Source: Axinella damicornis (Eukaryota > Porifera > Demospongiae > Axinellida > Axinellidae). From it: a stretch of 64,000 bases of DNA. Each line of letters opens with the position of its first letter. The stretch's first letter is position 1. Of the stretch, positions 10,754 to 20,520 are shown piece by piece. Location: contig OZ007509.1 of assembly GCA_963931865.1 (NCBI GenBank), positions 16,519,115-16,583,114 on the forward strand, written 5' to 3'. A program made the position numbers and the translations under genes. The notes beneath the pieces were generated by a model, which saw only the letters and a list, made by a program, of their open reading frames with translations, did no database searches and was not told the DNA's origin.

Positions 10754-11796
10754 CTAATCCCAGTGAATTTGAATCAGCTTCACTTCAATCACCATATAGC
10801 GCATGGTATTCACTTATTGTAACTATGTATGCTCAATCACACTGCTTTGTAGCTTAATAAATTTGTATCACACGGTCGTTCCTGGAATGGGTGTGCAGTG
10901 GTATTCTGTGATGTGTCCCACCAGTGTGGTCTGCCTGATGTATAGTAGTAAGTGGTTCCAGCATCAAGTCTTGCCATCAGCTGCCAGCATCTCCCCTGTC
11001 TTCAGTCTGGCTACGTGGTTGCCTTATTTCACATCAGAAGTGTACCATAATCACTAACTGTAGTACAGGTGTGCCACATTATTCCCGTCATAGTTCCAGT
11101 TGACTACGTACATCGTGATGATAAGCCGAAGGGAATACTCAACAATGTGTTTCTTCCCAAGAAACTTCACAAATAATACTCGACCTACAAAACAGTTCTT
11201 GAAAAATGCAATGTGCAATGCATTTGTAAAGTATATCATTACTAATGCATAATTATATTATCAAGATCAAGGTATTAGCCTGTAATCCAGTTCACCTTCC
11301 TTCAGACGATTGTCAATGTCAACCATCAGCTTTTGGTCCATCATACATACCTTGACTGGTAAAGTAGTACTTTCCTTATAGTCTCATGCCCAGCCAGAAA
11401 TCCGTCTGGTAACATTGCAATTGGGCAGTTGATACTCGTCAAAAAATTCCACACCTTCACGGAGGAATTTGAACGTACCAATAGAAACGCTGTATTGTCT
11501 TGACGTGGATCCAATTAGCAGCCTGAGTACATTCCACGTTATGTCGCTACACCAAGTATAACCAGATGGATTTTCTATAGGTGCTTCTGGCTAGACACAA
11601 GACTACACCTTCCTCTGTTTACCAGTATTTATGCTAATAGAATGATAGGCAAAATAATAGATATTGGTCTGGCCGGATCGAAGCACATACTTTAAGTATA
11701 GATAACGGACATACATGCACATTCAGAGCTGGACCTGGGCCTATACTATACCCTAACCCCTGATCGCCCTATTTCCTGCTGGGCCACTAACCACTT
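10754..11796. other. Intergenic, no gene seen; one diverged TIR remnant
   Basis: No supported coding region. Positions 11660-11793 resemble the ATTGGTCCGGCAGG element (TATTGGTCTGGCCGG at the left; CTATTTCCTGCTGGGCCACT at the right), making it a diverged copy. Confidence 0.6.
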
Positions 11797-12268
11797 CATT
11801 TCAAAATTCACTACCATAGGATTGGATTCATAAAAGTTCCGAATTTCCACCGTTGTAATGGATAAAATGTGCTTTTGGAGAGACATCGGTTGGCATGTTT
11901 GTGACTGTTGTGGCTAAACAATTCCAGGAAATGGTATCAACTGCCACCAGCACCCTAAGGACATTAATTTTGTTTCTGACTCGACTCGGATCCCAGACAC
12001 TAGGGTCTGGGATCCAGACAATAGTGCACCTACTTTGTAAACGTAATAGTCTCTGGAGCTCATGTTGTTTTGATAAGTGCATTTCCTGCATGGTATTAAT
12101 TTGGTATGGTAGATTGGATTCATAATTATCAGACTGCCGTTAAATTGGATCAGTAGAAATTCCAGGAATTGAATTTCTAGCTATTGGCATAAATACGGAC
12201 GCTCCAACAAGCTACCGTACGTGGATGTGAGGAGGTCACTGTACGTTTGCGCACGCCAGGTTTGAGCA

Positions 12269-13717
12269 ATGGATACGAAGCGCGGAACTAGCTATACCAT
12301 CTATGGTTTGGGTAGGTCACGTATACGTAAAAGGCCAGCTGTTTGTGTGGTCACTGTATCACCTGTGATGGACAACATAGCAGAAGAAGAGCATCCGGCC
12401 AAGAAGAGGCTCAGGGCTATTCATTCTATCAGCAAGAAGAAGGAAGTGGTTGACTATGCCAAGAGCACTAGCATGTACCAAGCTAGTAAGGTGTATGGTT
12501 TGAGTACTGGAACAATATGGCCTTGGATGAAGATTGACTTTTCGAAAACTAAGGCCTCAGTGTACTCGAAGAAGAAAAGTGGCAGAAAGCTGAGCTACCC
12601 CATCGAGAAAGAAGAAAAACTAGTTGAATGGGTACTGGAACAGAGAGACTTACACCTCACCGTTTCCATCCAAGACATTTTGGACAAGGGAGTGGAGGTC
12701 ATCAAGCCAGCCAATGGGGTGCTCAGCAGGGGTTGGTTCCAGAAGTTCATGAGAAGGAACAATCTCACCCTTAGCTGTAGTGCAAAATTATCCGTGGCAC
12801 AGAAACTACCTGCAGCATTGGAGGCAAAAGTGAGCTCCTTTCTAGCATCAGTGAAAGATGCTCGGAAAGCAACTATCTACTCTCCTGACCTCATCGGAAA
12901 CATGGACGAAACACATGTGTACTTTGACATGGCTTCCAACAAGATGGATGTGAAGAGAATGAAGACGTGTTCTACCGGTGCTCAGATACGATTGACTGTT
13001 GTGCTCTCAGCTACTGCAGATGGCCACATGCTACCTGCAATGGTTATATTCAAAGGAGTTAAAGTGCCAAAGAGCCTCAACGTACCAAGTGGTTGGATCG
13101 TCTGCGTGCAGAAGAAGGGCTGGATGGACGAGAATCTGATGGAGCGGTGGGTCAGAGAAGTATGGCTGAAGCACACTAAATGCAGCAAGGCTCTGTTGGT
13201 GATGGACTGTTTCAGTGCTCATTGTACCGACGGCATAAAGGATCTACTGGTGTGCAATAACACTGCTGTTGCTGTGATCCCAGGGGGGTGTACATCCAGA
13301 CTACAGCCTATGGATGTAAGCTTAAACCGACCATTCAAGGCCGTCTGTTGGGGGAAATGTTCAGAATTCTGCAGTAAATGGCTCGCATGTACAACAGGTC
13401 CAACCAGTCATCTCAAGACAGCCTCAAAACAAGAGGTGATTGAGTGGTTAGTAAGTGCACAATCGCATCTTTCTTCACACCCAAGGATGATTGTAAAGTC
13501 TTTCAAGGTCACTGGCATCTCACTTGCTATGGATGGATCAGAAGACGAGCTGCTTCACAGTGATGTTGCGCTGCAAGAGGATGAAGGGACAGGTGATCCT
13601 TACCTGGGTTTAGAAGATGAGGAAGAAGATTCATTTATTGACGTGGAAAACTATGAAGATGAGGAGGAAGAACAAAAATATAGTGGCAGAGACAGCGGTG
13701 AGGAGGATGATGACTAA
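12269..13717 (+). CDS. Pogo/Tigger family transposase, intact ORF
   Basis: A single-exon ORF of 482 residues. Residues about 44-100 form a helix-turn-helix (KKEVVDYAKS, then SKVYGLSTGTI) followed by a CENP-B-like DNA-binding half (GWFQKFMRRNN near 155-165). The DDE/DDD catalytic core has D213 in NMDETHVYF, D313 in LLVMDCFSAH and D349 in LQPMDVSLNRPFK, so all three acidic residues are present with about 35 residues between the last two. The C-terminus is strongly acidic (runs of E and D after about 415), which is common in this family. The protein would cut and paste the element through its inverted ends. An internal methionine near residue 34 is an alternative start. No stops or frameshifts, so it is recent or still active; domestication is possible but the flanking arms argue for a transposon. 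Confidence 0.9.
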   Translation: MDTKRGTSYTIYGLGRSRIRKRPAVCVVTVSPVMDNIAEEEHPAKKRLRAIHSISKKKEVVDYAKSTSMYQASKVYGLSTGTIWPWMKIDFSKTKASVYSKKKSGRKLSYPIEKEEKLVEWVLEQRDLHLTVSIQDILDKGVEVIKPANGVLSRGWFQKFMRRNNLTLSCSAKLSVAQKLPAALEAKVSSFLASVKDARKATIYSPDLIGNMDETHVYFDMASNKMDVKRMKTCSTGAQIRLTVVLSATADGHMLPAMVIFKGVKVPKSLNVPSGWIVCVQKKGWMDENLMERWVREVWLKHTKCSKALLVMDCFSAHCTDGIKDLLVCNNTAVAVIPGGCTSRLQPMDVSLNRPFKAVCWGKCSEFCSKWLACTTGPTSHLKTASKQEVIEWLVSAQSHLSSHPRMIVKSFKVTGISLAMDGSEDELLHSDVALQEDEGTGDPYLGLEDEEEDSFIDVENYEDEEEEQKYSGRDSGEEDDD

Positions 13718-14048
13718 AAACCTGAAGACAGAATTTACACTTTAAATGTTTTTCGTGTTACAAAATAAAAACTAACTGTTCATTCCTGGTAATGTGTAAT
13801 TTGAGAGGCTTTGTTCATCTGCCCTTGCACGCTAATTAAAGTTAGAACGGTGCACCGTTAGAACTGAAGTTAAAATCATACGTTTTTACAACTTTTTGGT
13901 AGCATAAGTACATGTATAACGGCATAGATAATACAGTACTGAATTATGGTAATGCTGTGAACATGGACAAGTATTTAATTTTTGTTAACATGCACACGCA
14001 CACTAGTGCATGTGAAATGAAGGGCTTGTGCACGAGGAGTGAAATCTA

Positions 14049-14129
14049 TAGCCTCATTCCCAGGCCGCCTCACCCCAGCCTTTGTTGCTTGCACAAACGC
14101 TGGGGTGAGAAGGCCTGGGAACGAGGCTA
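14049..14129. repeat. Hairpin MITE of the CCTCGTTCCCAGG family
   Basis: Long stem: TAGCCTCATTCCCAGGC and CACCCCAGC are both mirrored around a TTGCTTGCAC centre. It is nested in the right arm of the pogo-type transposon. Confidence 0.85.
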
Positions 14130-14775
14130 CAAAATCTGGTTTTGGGGATATGACTCATCAAGCAGAAGGTCTTGGATGAGGGAAACAAAAGCTGCTGAGA
14201 AAGAGCACCATGAGGGAGAAAATGAGGAGTTGATGACTGTGCAAGGAAGTGCTGGTGAGTTGGGAGCATAGGTGTACACCTGCATGGTTGCCTGGTAGTA
14301 AGACCTACTAATCTGCTGGCGCTGCACCCACCATTAATTTTCCAACAATGCTGGAAGGGTATAGATCATCAATTCCTGGAATTTCCACTAATCCAATTTA
14401 ACATGCGCTAATTATTTCAGTCAAACAGCTACCAGGAAATGTACTTATCAAAACAAAAATACACCATTAGTCAGCGGTGGCATGCACCATTAGTATATAC
14501 GTATGGTGCTAGAGTAGCTACTCTGAAATTTAGCCAGTTGCATCGCAACTGATGCACATGCTCTGGAATATACAATGTAGTACAACCACAACAGTCACAA
14601 ACGTGACAGTATTTCCTATAGCTATATACAACAGTCTCAACTGTCTAAATCGCCCATGCTAATTTGAGCCCATTCCTATCTATTACAACAGTATGTCCCA
14701 TCTAATGTAGAAATTCGGAATTCCAATCCTACAGAATCCTACAGTATAGGCCTAGTAGTGAATTTTGACAGCATA

Positions 14776-15712
14776 AATACATGTATACATCACTGTTAAG
14801 ACTCTAATTTGTCAGGTGTTATAGAGAAATCCAAAAATGCCTACAAGGATGCCAATAAAAGCAATACAAGAATACCACCAATAGCCTCGTTCCCAGGCTC
14901 CTCCCCAGCTTTTGTCGCATACTGTACAGTATGCGACAAAAAGCTGGGGAGGAGCCTGGGAACAAGGCTATACCACCCACCCACCTGCTTCGGTCTAGCT
15001 CCGAGGCTCAACTGGCTAGTTAGTAGTTACTCTAGATCCAGAGCTTAACTCTCCAGCAAAGCCTGCAAAACTGCGAAGCCGGTATTGTCAAATAAAGAAA
15101 GCAATAGCTACTTGGCAAAATTGTAGCTATCAAGGAATTCGATGATGCCATTGCTGAGTTGGACACACTTTGAGTAGCCTCGTTCCCAGAGAGACAACAT
15201 GACCGGAAATCATTGGATATGCACCTCACTTTGCTACTTCCCTGAGTAATATGTAGCCATGTACTGTGTTCAGCCTCCCTCTAGTGTACATCACACAACC
15301 ATACAGGAGGTGGATGAGCGGGAGGAGGGAGGTGACCAGTGGACGTTGATTGTTCTTATACTAGTACTCCTGCATTATACACTAACAGATGCATTTTTTA
15401 TACTGAATCGGGGCAAGCCTGAGTGAGCACCACGTACAACGGCATTCGGACGGTGAATTTTCTCTGTCCTGCATCTATAGTGATGCACTGATATTGGATA
15501 CTCTGATGGATATCTGCCAGTACTGAACAGTAATGCATGCCAATTTTAGGTGCTTCATGTATAGAATTTGTTTTGCAGAAGTACCGATTAGTTAAAGTAC
15601 TTCTAGTACACTCTTTTGAGATTTAGTAGTTAATCTGCATCTGCACTACGAAACCCGCTATGGAGTACAGTGAACAGCTCGACGACAAGTTGCGCATGCG
15701 CGTACACCCAAG
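14776..15712. other. Intergenic, one strong hairpin, no gene seen
   Basis: It contains the palindrome at 14881-14971 and a solo GTAGCCTCGTTCCCAGAG half near 15175. The final 200 bases presumably hold the esterase promoter. No coding signal. Confidence 0.6.
14881..14971. repeat. Near-perfect 91-base palindrome of the hairpin MITE family
   Basis: ATAGCCTCGTTCCCAGGCTC and its reverse complement frame a stem containing CCCCAGCTTTTTGTCGCATAC. Only a few bases are unpaired, so it would extrude as a long hairpin. Confidence 0.9.
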
Positions 15713-16786
15713 ATGAGATCGAGAGCGGCTCGCGCAAATCGATGCTGGTTCAAGGGCCTGTGGTTCGCAATGCATATCGTTGGTTTCTGTACCCTCTTTA
15801 TCTCAGCCTTGGCCTTTGGCGCCGTTGCGGATGTCAAGGTGTTGCCTGCCGACCTCAAGACCGGTCATTCTATACAACGATTCCTTAAATTGACTGATCC
15901 GGATGCTCGACTTGGGGCTTATCGACGTACGTACATGATCACTGTGCCGGATGCGTACGACGGTATCACGGCCATCCCACTGCTAATATATTTCCATGGA
16001 CAGTATGGCTCATTTAAAAGGGATAGTGCTGGGTTCGCAGCATTGGGATTACAGAAAGGTTACATTACGGTCTCACCTAAGGGCAAGGCTGATGGCCATC
16101 CTGGCGCTACAAGCTGGAGCGTCAAAGCTGAAGGCCGCACGGACGTGTGTACCTCCGAGTGTAGGCCCATTATCTTCAGGTCGTGTAAGACTGTGGGCCG
16201 GATCAGCCCATGCAACTGGGCCACCTGCTACGATGATGTATTTTTCGTCAAGCAGCTCCTTGCCACATTGAAAGCCGAACTGCAGATTGATGACCAGCAT
16301 ATCTACGCCACTGGTGCCTCAAATGGTGGGATGTTTTCATTTTACTTAGCAACTCAGCTGCCAGGTGTGTTTGCTGCTGTGGCCCCTTGGTATGGGGCCT
16401 TCCTCCAAAACATGTTAAAGCCACCACATGCACTCAATGGCGTCTCCTTACTTTCACTTCACGGACTCAAAGACAAGGTCATTCCTGCAGCAGGTGGGGA
16501 ATCGTACGATCACTACTTGTATTACAGCGAAAACACCACTGTGTTGGAATGGGCAATTCAAAATGGATGTTCCACTGAGCTGGTGAAAGCGACAACACCT
16601 TTTGAGAATCGGCGAATGGTGCACACCTGTGTAGAGCACCCAAGCTGTTCTTCTGGTGCAACTGTTCTGTACTGCTACTTCCCCAATAAGTTCCATGGTT
16701 TCTGGCCCAGGTTTGCAGAAGACCTCACCTGGTGGTTCTTTTCAATGCAACGTGCCAAAAGTAGCATGGAAGACTGGAGTGGGTAA
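15713..16786 (+). CDS. Secreted or membrane-anchored esterase, PHB-depolymerase/feruloyl-esterase type
   Basis: An intronless ORF of 357 residues with an alpha/beta-hydrolase fold of the LpqC/PHB-depolymerase (CE1-like) group, which hydrolyse ester bonds in polyesters or feruloyl/acetyl sugars. Residues about 17-39 form a hydrophobic signal anchor or signal peptide preceded by basic residues. Motifs: the oxyanion-side YFHGQYG at 93-99, the nucleophile elbow GASNGG with S203, a probable acid D254 in HGLKD, and the histidine H328 in KFHGFW. Many cysteines (146, 150, 158, 167, 172 and the C-terminal cluster) suggest disulfides in an extracellular protein. Every other host gene here is split, so the lack of introns hints at a retrocopy or ancient acquisition from a microbe. 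Substrate unknown. Confidence 0.82.
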   Translation: MRSRAARANRCWFKGLWFAMHIVGFCTLFISALAFGAVADVKVLPADLKTGHSIQRFLKLTDPDARLGAYRRTYMITVPDAYDGITAIPLLIYFHGQYGSFKRDSAGFAALGLQKGYITVSPKGKADGHPGATSWSVKAEGRTDVCTSECRPIIFRSCKTVGRISPCNWATCYDDVFFVKQLLATLKAELQIDDQHIYATGASNGGMFSFYLATQLPGVFAAVAPWYGAFLQNMLKPPHALNGVSLLSLHGLKDKVIPAAGGESYDHYLYYSENTTVLEWAIQNGCSTELVKATTPFENRRMVHTCVEHPSCSSGATVLYCYFPNKFHGFWPRFAEDLTWWFFSMQRAKSSMEDWSG

Positions 16787-17869
16787 TGAATTGAGTGTAC
16801 GTCATAAATTAGCAGTGGCCGAATACTTTCGTAGCTTGCACGTACGTATATAGTTTACTGTTCATGCATGCACAGATCACTTTTTTTTTTGCGGTGATAC
16901 TATGATCACGATCACCTTCATCAGGCACCATGACCAAATAAGGACAACAAAGCTAGCTATTATTAGCTGAATTCAAACAAAGGGAAAATTCCTCTGCAGT
17001 ATTCACAAGGAGTACAGGGACAATAATTATTGAATTTGCTACAAGGCCTCAGAAGTTTGTTTAGACTTTAGATACACAGCCAAGAGCATTGTTTTCTTCA
17101 GTATTCACAAGGAGTACAGGGACAATTGAATTTGCTACAAGGCCTCAGAAGTTTGTTTAGATTTTAGATACACAGCCAAGAGCATTGTTTTCTTCAGTAT
17201 TCACAAGGAGTACAGGGACAATTGAATTTGCTACAAGGCCTCAGTAGATTTTAGATACACAGTCAAGAGCATTGTTTTCTTACAAAGATCCTTGTCATGT
17301 GCAGTGCAGTACTCATAAACTATCTGTGACCTATATACAAGGTAGGCATCTCTGATTCTCTCACTCATGACTTTAACTGTAGCCACCGGATTCAGCTTAG
17401 GGTTCATTGAATGACAATTGGATCAAGTGGTGTAACTAACACTTGACAGAATTGTAAAACTACTGTATAACTATACGACACTGCCTGCAGGAATAGTGTG
17501 AAGGAGACCGAAATTGGCAGTTGCCCTCCACGTGTGCATGGATATATAAGCATTGGTGATGCTGCATGACATTGAAGATAGATTGTTCAGCTAATAATTA
17601 TATCTGGTATGTAAGACACCCTGCCCAGTGATTGCTTTCCATTGCAACTAGCCTCTTTCGGCATGGACATGGAGAGGGGTCAAGTGGAAGAGGAAGAGAT
17701 TTCACCTCATAAAAGTTTTGCCATGAACAATGCATAATTTTTTTATGCTTGGGAGATTCGAATCTGGAGATTCCTGTGCCGTGTGATCCGTAGCACAATT
17801 CTGGTTGGTCTACCTGAGAGTTTCTGCAAACTTGTTGTTGTTGTTGTTCTTTTTGTTGTCCTTGTTTGC
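16787..17869. other. Intergenic, tandem repeat, otherwise nothing seen
   Basis: The esterase 3' region, then the three-unit tandem repeat at 16997-17280. Position 17830 has a short (GTT)n run. No coding region is supported. Confidence 0.6.
16997..17280. repeat. Three-copy tandem repeat, unit about 96 bases
   Basis: Units start at 16997, 17099 and 17195, each with CAGTATTCACAAGGAGTACA and ending AGCATTGTTTTCTT. Unit 1 has a few extra bases (TAATTAT) and unit 3 has an internal deletion. High identity suggests recent origin. Confidence 0.9.
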
Positions 17870-18100
17870 GTGGATATTGGTCCGGCAGGAAGTAGGGCGA
17901 TGGGTTATGATATCAGGGTTCTAGACGGTACCTAGTCTCGGCCCCAGACCCAAACCACCCCAGCGCGGATCGCTTCCAGTATCACGCATCCCTCCCTCCC
18001 CGCGCGTGATACTAGATGCGATCCGTGCTGGGGTGGGTTTGGGTCTGGGACCGAGACTAGACGGTACCTAGTACCTAGAGTATGTACTTCCTGCCGGACC
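17870..18100. mobile_element. TIR element of the ATTGGTCCGGCAGG family with nested hairpin
   Basis: It starts GTGGATATTGGTCCGGCAGG and ends TACTTCCTGCCGGACC. Inside, 17933-18059 is a long TAGTCTCG-type palindrome (CCCAGACCCAAACCACCCC and inverse). The element ends about 110 bases before the SUCLA2 start codon, so it forms part of that promoter region. Confidence 0.75.
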
Positions 18101-18210
18101 ATCCGTGCTCCGCGCGCCGCACCATACGCGGGTTCGGTTCAGTCCCGCCCACCAACAGGATGTAAATAACGCTGCTGCTCTGAAATTAGAACGACAAGAC
18201 AAGCTTAAGA

Positions 18211-20478
18211 ATGGCCAGCTCATTGAGACTAGGCTTTGGGGTTCGTTCTTGGAGCAGGGCTACATTCTGCAGAGCAACCTGTACTACCAGAGGAGCCAGG
18301 GTATGTGAATTAAATATGTAGCCAAAGCCAAAATGGGCCATGTATCCCAGGCAGTGTCTGGTCAAGGGGGTGACACTCCCATACACGCTGTAGTCAGAGC
18401 AGCGAATCTTGACCCCGTATACTAAGGAAAGGCTGCAGTCGCTACGCATTCTTCCGTATACTATCGGCGGTCAAGCGGTCAACGGCTGAAATACAGCGCA
18501 GTCAAACGGTCAAAAGTCTTTTTGCGATGCGGTCAAGCGGTCAAGCAGCAAAAATGACAGTCAAGATTTCTTGACCCTGGTCGCAGCTCTGACTACGGCG
18601 TCAATAGGAGTGTCACCCCCTTGAGTGTCCCAACCCTATTTATCTCTGTTTGGAAGTGGGCATGTTGTGTTCCTTTAATCATCAAGAGATGGCAGCACTT
18701 ATGGGCCAAATAGTAAGCACTCGACTGCACTGTGAGAGGCCATATGTTTGAGTCCCGCCAGTTGCCAGCTTGGAAGGCAGGGGAGGTCACTCCATTAGTC
18801 TACAACCGTGCATCTGACTAGTCTCAATCCCAGACCCAAAACAACCCCAGCGCGGATCACTTCCAGGGGTTGGTTTGGGTCTGGGGCCGAAACTATATCT
18901 TGACCCATATCATACTAAGGAAGGGGTGGGAGTCGCTGCACATTCTTCCATATATTATCACAAAGTCAACGGTGAATGGAGCTAACATGAACTCGGTCAC
19001 AGATACACTCTACGTATGTTTGTGTGATGATTGATCTCTGAGATTGATGACACATTGTTTACCCTACCAGCACATGTGTCCCCTGCCTCTTGTTGTTGAG
19101 CGGGCTCCGCGGAGGCACCTCTCCGTGCATGAGCACTACAGCCTGGAGATGCTAAGCAATTATGGGATAGCTGTTCCACAAGGAGAGCTGGCATACACCC
19201 CTGACCAGGCGAAGCACATTGCAGTGAAGTTAGGTATGTCATTGCAGATTGTGTGTTTCCCTGGCTATCCTGCACAAGCCAACTGTAGGTAATATGCTTT
19301 ACAGTACAGTCTATTCCACACATCACGGATTTATGAACGTTGGGTGTTTCCTGTGTGCTTGAAAGTGGAAGTTGTGGTCAGCAGCTATGTACCCAAGAGC
19401 ACTCTGTTTGCAACATGTCTGCAAACAATAACAGTATCAGTGCAAAATAAATCCGTATCATAACTCCCTTCAGTGTATGTGTATCAATCATGGCATGGAA
19501 CATTAACATCAATATGCTAACTGGATATCCTCATGCTGCAGAGCCTATGAGCCTACCTGTGATACATTGTACCCATTACCTTCTTGGCCAATTCTGCTTT
19601 ACCTCACTGTGATTTACCTCATGGTGTATGTGCTATTGTGTGCAGGAGGAGAGGCAGTTATCAAAGCCCAGGTGTTGGCCGGGGGGAGAGGAAAGGGACA
19701 CTTTGACAGTGGTCTACAAGGTGGAGTCACACTAGCAAAATCGTAAGTGCTCGTTCCAATCCTATGTTGTTGGCTGGTGCTTTGGAATTTACGAAATGTT
19801 GTAGTGCAGTTTGCACTGACAGTAGCATGAAAGTGAAGAGTGAGGATAATGGGGAAGGCGTTGAGGGGTGACTGTGAAACTGAACAAAACGTGGAATGGA
19901 AGTATGAAGGTCAAATTTAGTAGTTGGTTTAGGTTAGGGTGAGGATATACTTCCACTCTTAGCTGATTGCTGGGGCTACTGATTAGGGCTGTGCTGCTGC
20001 TAAACCACTGTACCCAGTAACTGGAAGCCATATGGCCAATACCGTACAGTTTTGGCCGTATGACGTCCAGTTACCAAGTACAGTCTGTTGGCCCAGCAAT
20101 CAGCTAAGAGCGGATGGTTTCCTGTGGATTATTTCCATCCCACGTTCCGTTCCGTGTTCCTGCATTCCAGCTTTCACGGTCATGATCACCCAGCGTAACG
20201 AACAGTCTCGCAAAAGAGCCAGTGCTGGACTCACATGAATGCAATGACGGGGCAGTTGTTGAAGCGAGCAAAGCTACTTGCATACCAAATAGATTACACT
20301 TTTTTGCTGGCCTATATCTCCACTACCCTTCCTCAGACCTGATGAAATCTACAGACTAGCAGGACAGATGCTAGGATATCGGCTGATCACAAAGCAGACT
20401 GGCTCCAGCGGCAGGCCGTGCAAGAAGGTACGGAGACATTCAGTATCGTCCAAGGAGGTGTATACGTGTGTGTGTGTG

Positions 20479-20520
<42 letters not shown>

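Larger units (their letters stand above)
11797..14775 (+). mobile_element. Pogo/Tigger-type DNA transposon with long inverted arms
   Basis: An intact transposase ORF (12269-13717) is bracketed by several inverted blocks. TCAAAATTCACTAC at 11798 pairs with about 14755-14770. GGATTGG...TTCCGAATTTC at 11819-11850 pairs with about 14710-14732. TTTGTGACTGTTGTGG at 11900 pairs with about 14585-14610. GTTTTGATAAG...ATTTCCTG at 12065-12090 pairs with about 14440-14460. TTAAATTGGAT...AAATTCCAGGAATT at 12140-12170 pairs with about 14373-14402. The arms are about 350-400 bases each. The right side holds a nested hairpin MITE (14049-14129). An AATAAA follows the ORF at about 13764. Exact termini and TSD are not certain. 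Confidence 0.8.

Noticed and set aside
12269..13717. Transposase as a domesticated CENP-B-like host gene
   Set aside because: It is flanked by matching inverted arms and carries the complete catalytic triad, so an ordinary transposon is simpler.
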